26,853 nucleotides of DNA, taken from positions 1 to 26,853 of the forward strand of contig NZ_DATCRY010000054.1 in assembly GCF_036568765.1 (NCBI RefSeq), in the 5' to 3' direction. Every line of letters starts with the position of its first letter. The stretch's first letter is position 1. Origin of the DNA: GSA-30 sp036568765. Its GTDB lineage: Bacteria; Pseudomonadota; Gammaproteobacteria; Xanthomonadales; Rhodanobacteraceae. A program made the translations under genes and the position numbers. Of this stretch, positions 23,404 to 26,853 are shown in pieces. The notes under the pieces were generated by a model. That model saw only the letters and a program-made list of their open reading frames with translations, searched no databases and had not been told where the DNA came from.

Positions 23404-25368
23404 CTACTCTAGTTGCAGGCGGGTTACTTTTAGCCCCAACTTGCGTGGATCTGACTTCATTCCTACATCGGTTGGGCTGATGGCGTCGGGTAAGGCGAGG
23501 TCGATACGCAAAATTTGATTCGATGAATCATCTATCGATGGAATATTCAGGGATAGAACGCCGGCCTCGTTGACGTGTACATGCGCCACAGGAGTGTCGT
23601 TGATTCGCACATCTAACGTTTGAGCATGGTTATGAGGGGTGAACGGTATAAAGAATAAATTCGCTTGGCGAGGACGCGCACCAAGTGCATATATGCACGA
23701 AAAACTCGCTGTCTGGCCATCCGTCCAGCGACCGTCCGACTCTGCTTGACTGAAGCCTTTAAGACTATTCGTCGGGATGTATCCCGCGCTAGAGAAGTCG
23801 ATAGATGCTTGGCAGTTATTGGAGAATTTTCTCATCACACAACTACCATCTGCAACAGCGTAGCCATCGGTGATGGGTCTGCGTATGCAGTTCGAGTTGG
23901 ACCAAATGCTAGAAGTCGCTGTAGATGTAAAAATTGCTCCAACGCGATCTGGCTTCGGGAATTCGTTATTAGCTAACGTCGCGTAGGCATTTTGATCGCG
24001 TGGCGATTCGAAAATGCCAACGGTGACAAGGTAGTTGGCAACGTCACCGATGCGCCCAACCGAAAGCCCTCTAGCGTAGGCGGGTTTGGTGTCCTCCACT
24101 GCGCCTATTTGTTTGGCGGTGGAGGCGGCAGCCTCCATGGTCAGGAACGAACTAGTGTCTACTAAAACAGTGCTTCCCGCAAAAGTGAAGTACCAGAAAG
24201 CAATGAGCAATGCGGCAGGTTGTACCCAGCCAGCGATCACAGTTGTGCCGCCGATGTGTTTCGCAGATCGCTGAGTGATCCATACGTTGGCCAACAAGAT
24301 GGCAAGATTCACCATAAAAAATGTGGCTAAGCCAAAGCCATACTTGCGACATGCGTATTCGGAGCCGTACCCCAGCTTGAGCGCGACAACTTGGAGAAGA
24401 AACACTGCTACGATAGCTAGACCAGCGCTTCCAAAGTGTCGGCCAACGACAGCGCTCGCTTCGTGATAGCCACGTATCGTTGGGATAGATGTTATCGCTA
24501 AATAGAGTGACACCAATGCGGTGGCAACGGCTAGTATGCAAAGACGGGGCAGTGTATCCAGCAGCGTAAGAGCAAGTCCGCCGTTATTTTCGCTAATGCC
24601 TCGCATAGCGGCAAAAGCAGGGTGCTCGTAAAGCGCGATGGCTGCCAGTAGCGAAACAAATGCCGTTGCGATCACTCGGCCAGCCATGCTTCGACGCTCA
24701 GAAAGTGCGTGGATCACCAGTAACAGGAGGCCGTAGGCGACACCTTCAATGGCTGGAAGTAGATGAACGCCTGCACTGGCAATGCAAATTATAATCGTGG
24801 CGATAGGCACCCATCCGCTGAACCCTCGGCGAACCTCCAGATGGGTTGCGAATACCAAGGTTAACATGAAGCAGGCTTGGCCCGCCAGCTGCGAATAGAA
24901 GTAATTGCCTACCAACTCATGCCCGAATATCTCCAATCCGAATGCATAATGATTGAGTGCCAATACAAGCATCAAGGATAAGGTAAGGGGCCAAGACAGG
25001 CTTTTTGCCACTTGGCGCGGTAGCAAGGCAAGCGATGCCCAGATCGCCACCAATGCGGCCGAGGCGGTCACCTGCATGGCAAGAAATGGCGACCCGCTAA
25101 ATCTAGCTAAAACCGCAGCAACGATGTGGCTATATCTGGGGTAAATCGCCATTTCTCCCAGGATTCCCGCTGCCCCAGGCTGTACGGTCCAGTGTCGAAA
25201 CAGCCAATGGATCAGAGCATAGTGATGAGCCATGTCAACGCTGCCGCTGTATCCGTGCTTGACGAGCTTCACAAAAAGGACCGCACACGTTACAGCTAAT
25301 GCGACTGCGGTGATCGAGACCTTGCTGCTGAATATAAGCCGGATGAATGCGCTGTCATGATTGCCCAT
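23404..25368 (-). CDS. Polytopic membrane protein, GT-C glycosyltransferase-like, with C-terminal beta domain
   Basis: This 654-residue protein starts at an ATG 6 nt past the end of the upstream FAD-enzyme gene, with GCGGAG about 12 nt upstream. Residues 1 to about 420 hold roughly ten hydrophobic segments. The first long outside loop contains YSGSVDMAHHY, with Asp45 in the position where GT-C transferases keep a catalytic acid. Residues about 420-654 are soluble. From about 538 they contain GFSQAESDGRWTDGQTA, resembling a beta-sandwich found appended to lipid-linked sugar transferases. No family is confidently recognised. Third positions are AT-richer than in core genes here: 24901-24960 has 26 of 60 G+C. 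A role in extracytoplasmic sugar transfer to an envelope glycan is inference from topology and neighbours. Confidence 0.78.
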   Translation of the reverse strand: MGNHDSAFIRLIFSSKVSITAVALAVTCAVLFVKLVKHGYSGSVDMAHHYALIHWLFRHWTVQPGAAGILGEMAIYPRYSHIVAAVLARFSGSPFLAMQVTASAALVAIWASLALLPRQVAKSLSWPLTLSLMLVLALNHYAFGLEIFGHELVGNYFYSQLAGQACFMLTLVFATHLEVRRGFSGWVPIATIIICIASAGVHLLPAIEGVAYGLLLLVIHALSERRSMAGRVIATAFVSLLAAIALYEHPAFAAMRGISENNGGLALTLLDTLPRLCILAVATALVSLYLAITSIPTIRGYHEASAVVGRHFGSAGLAIVAVFLLQVVALKLGYGSEYACRKYGFGLATFFMVNLAILLANVWITQRSAKHIGGTTVIAGWVQPAALLIAFWYFTFAGSTVLVDTSSFLTMEAAASTAKQIGAVEDTKPAYARGLSVGRIGDVANYLVTVGIFESPRDQNAYATLANNEFPKPDRVGAIFTSTATSSIWSNSNCIRRPITDGYAVADGSCVMRKFSNNCQASIDFSSAGYIPTNSLKGFSQAESDGRWTDGQTASFSCIYALGARPRQANLFFIPFTPHNHAQTLDVRINDTPVAHVHVNEAGVLSLNIPSIDDSSNQILRIDLALPDAISPTDVGMKSDPRKLGLKVTRLQLE

Positions 25369-25374
25369 GTAGAT

Positions 25375-26712
25375 CTAGATCTCCGCCCGCAGGTCGTCGT
25401 TCATCAGTCGCTTTGCTACGCGGGCACCTTCCCGAATAGCGTAGTTAGTGCCGCGATCTTCGGGATAGATCTGTGCCATGGTCGAGATCAGGGCGTTTGT
25501 GTAGGGCGTTTCTTCTCCTGGTACGTACGAGGAGTAATTTCGCTCGGTGACTGGCTGTGCGTATTCGGCGCGCCAGATGCGATAGTCCGTGACCCATTCG
25601 CGCGTGAATTTCGGGAACATACGCTCAAGATGCGGTAGCGCATATTCGAGGTACTCGGCGTCGGACATATTCCAAGTTGAGTCTGACACAGCCAAGTAGC
25701 GGGACAAGAAAACAATATGACGGCCAGCATAGTGCGAACTGTCATCCAGATTAGTGTGTTCGATGACGCCCACGAAAGGAAAGCCGGGATCGTTGACGTT
25801 GAGCCAGTAGGTTTCAGAAAGGCTGTGAGTCAACTCCATAACCAAGCAGACATTGCCGAGATAGTTGACTCGCCGCAGTGAATCGAGCCACGCTTCTGGT
25901 GCATTCTTGAGAATTTTCGCGATCAGTTCGAAAGACGGCGTAAATAGAAAATTGCGAGCCTCTACTTCACCCTGCGCGGTCTGCAATGCATGAATGGTGC
26001 TTCCGTCGACGCGTGCGCCTTTCACCGGTGTACGGTAGCGAATCTCGCCGCCCAGTTCGATAATGCGATCGGCTAAGGCTTCGGCTAGGCGGCCGAAGCC
26101 TCCCCGGAAGTAGGCTAATTGTTCGCTACCTTTCGTATCGCGCGTACTTCCGCGCAAGACCAATTTTTTCCAAAACCACACTGCGTTAATGTCTTCGGCA
26201 AATATCGAAAACTTCGAGCGAATTAAGGGTTCCCAGACGACCTTAAAGACGTTTTTGCCACACAGAGGCTCGAGCCATTCGCGAATCGTCAGGTGCTCGA
26301 TCGATTTCCAATCCTTCACTTTACGTACTTGGAACACCAGCCAGCCCAAGCGTAGGCGGTCAATGAACGGCAATGGGCTAAAGCGAAGCACATCCAATGG
26401 TGTTGAAAGCTTCCATAAGCGCTTGTTGTAATACATGCCTGTGCGTGAGGGTAGCGTAAGGATGAGATCGCTCAAGCCTAGCTCTTCGACCAGCTTGGGC
26501 ACGTAGGCATCATTGTTGAACCAGTGATGATAGAACTTCTCTATGTGCACACCGTCATTGAACTCGAATGTGCCGGCTAAGCCACCCGGTGAGGCGTCGG
26601 ATTCGAGGACAACGACTTTCTTGCCAGCCTGCGCCAGTCGAAGAGCGGCCACTAACCCAGTGAAACCGGCGCCGATGATTGCAGTGTCGTAGGCGGGGGC
26701 TTGATGATTCAA
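25375..26712 (-). CDS. FAD-dependent amine-oxidase-like oxidoreductase
   Basis: This 445-residue flavoprotein has an N-terminal dinucleotide-binding motif, AIIGAGFTGLVAALRLAQAG (residues 11-30), an acidic strand end at VVVLESD (34-40), then SPGGLAG (41-47). This is the layout of the protoporphyrinogen-oxidase/UDP-galactopyranose-mutase/HpnE class. A substrate-domain segment (GGFGRLAEALADRIIELGG) resembles the second FAD-contact region of this family. Start: TTG at 26712 with GGAG 6 nt upstream; no ATG or GTG lies before the FAD motif, and the TTG overlaps the upstream stop (TTGA). Such enzymes occur in polysaccharide clusters, but their substrates are mostly undetermined. It sits between a membrane-protein fragment and a GT-C-like protein in one tight operon. 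Confidence 0.86.
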   Translation of the reverse strand: MNHQAPAYDTAIIGAGFTGLVAALRLAQAGKKVVVLESDASPGGLAGTFEFNDGVHIEKFYHHWFNNDAYVPKLVEELGLSDLILTLPSRTGMYYNKRLWKLSTPLDVLRFSPLPFIDRLRLGWLVFQVRKVKDWKSIEHLTIREWLEPLCGKNVFKVVWEPLIRSKFSIFAEDINAVWFWKKLVLRGSTRDTKGSEQLAYFRGGFGRLAEALADRIIELGGEIRYRTPVKGARVDGSTIHALQTAQGEVEARNFLFTPSFELIAKILKNAPEAWLDSLRRVNYLGNVCLVMELTHSLSETYWLNVNDPGFPFVGVIEHTNLDDSSHYAGRHIVFLSRYLAVSDSTWNMSDAEYLEYALPHLERMFPKFTREWVTDYRIWRAEYAQPVTERNYSSYVPGEETPYTNALISTMAQIYPEDRGTNYAIREGARVAKRLMNDDLRAEI

Positions 26713-26853
26713 ACTCTGTCTCCGGAAGTCATAGCTGACGCCTTACGGCGCGCTGCCTTGAATAAATTGCGATTGAAAATCATGACTATGCCTCCCGCGA
26801 TGGTTGTCGGTAGCCAGACGCCCAGGTGACATAGGACCGCCATGGTCATTGCT
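26709..26853 (-). CDS. Membrane protein, C-terminal fragment (5' end outside window)
   Basis: A reading frame entering from the right edge ends at TGA (26709-26711), overlapping the TTG start of the next gene. The visible 47 residues include one hydrophobic segment (VWLPTTIAGGIVMIFNRNLF), followed by a basic tail (KAARRKA). This resembles the last helix and positive tail of GtrA-type small membrane proteins, which are linked to polyprenyl-phosphate sugar flipping. That reading is supported by the neighbours but is too short to be sure. A polytopic transferase or flippase is equally possible. It is the first gene seen of the minus-strand operon, whose other members lie outside. Confidence 0.5.
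   Translation of the reverse strand, partial: AMTMAVLCHLGVWLPTTIAGGIVMIFNRNLFKAARRKASAMTSGDRV

Noticed and set aside
25371..25382. Tandem AGATCT-AGATCT at a gene junction
   Set aside because: It spans a stop codon and the next leader and is explained by chance; no other sign of a joint.

Overview
The window looks like a chromosomal segment of a GC-rich gammaproteobacterium. The best guess is the order Lysobacterales (Xanthomonadales), possibly the Rhodanobacteraceae (Dyella, Luteibacter, Frateuria or Rhodanobacter type). The guess rests on protein flavour: paired secreted S9 peptidases, an animal-type class I aldolase, a pgk protein with a GTG start of the Xanthomonas kind, PilU, DUF4398 proteins, and a PLP/CBS-domain cystathionine beta-synthase. 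No 16S rRNA or other definitive marker is present, so this is inference.

Layout. (1) 1-4447: the 3' end of an S1/P1-type nuclease, then two tandem secreted S9 peptidases on the minus strand. (2) 4448-9208: pyruvate kinase, a small secreted protein with a TonB-C-like fold, class I fructose-bisphosphate aldolase and a 2OG-Fe(II) dioxygenase, all on the plus strand and mostly separated by hairpins. (3) 9209-10808: two paralogous small outer-membrane beta-barrels on the minus strand, with their own terminators and leader structures. (4) 11060-14943: transketolase, then convergently an HAD phosphatase and phosphoglycerate kinase. (5) 15072-16900: a zeta-class GST (maleylacetoacetate isomerase type) facing pilU across a very strong shared terminator. 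(6) 17094-19142: a 12-bp inverted repeat, two coupled DUF4398-type envelope genes, a hairpin-rich non-coding block, and a YdcH-like small protein. (7) 19240-22532: cystathionine beta-synthase and glmS. (8) 22533-26853: a gene-poor stretch directly behind glmS, then a visibly AT-richer minus-strand operon of envelope or glycan type: a membrane-protein fragment, an FAD-dependent amine-oxidase-like protein and a large GT-C-like membrane protein.

How it works together. pyk, fba, tkt and pgk form a loose central-carbon cluster. The HAD phosphatase 6 nt behind pgk may be a metabolite-repair enzyme for that pathway (inference). The peptidases, barrels and DUF4398 proteins are envelope or periplasmic functions. 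The region behind glmS has the layout of an integration hotspot: the glmS 3' end carries the conserved sequence that TnsD of Tn7-like elements recognises, and composition and gene type change beyond it. No integrase, transposase or clear element end was found.

Limits: no tools were run. Family calls come from recognised motifs. Promoters are hand-matched to sigma-70 consensus and are mostly weak. The strongest candidate for something undescribed is the 23404-26853 operon, but it most resembles known lipid-linked sugar modification sets and is cut by the window edge.
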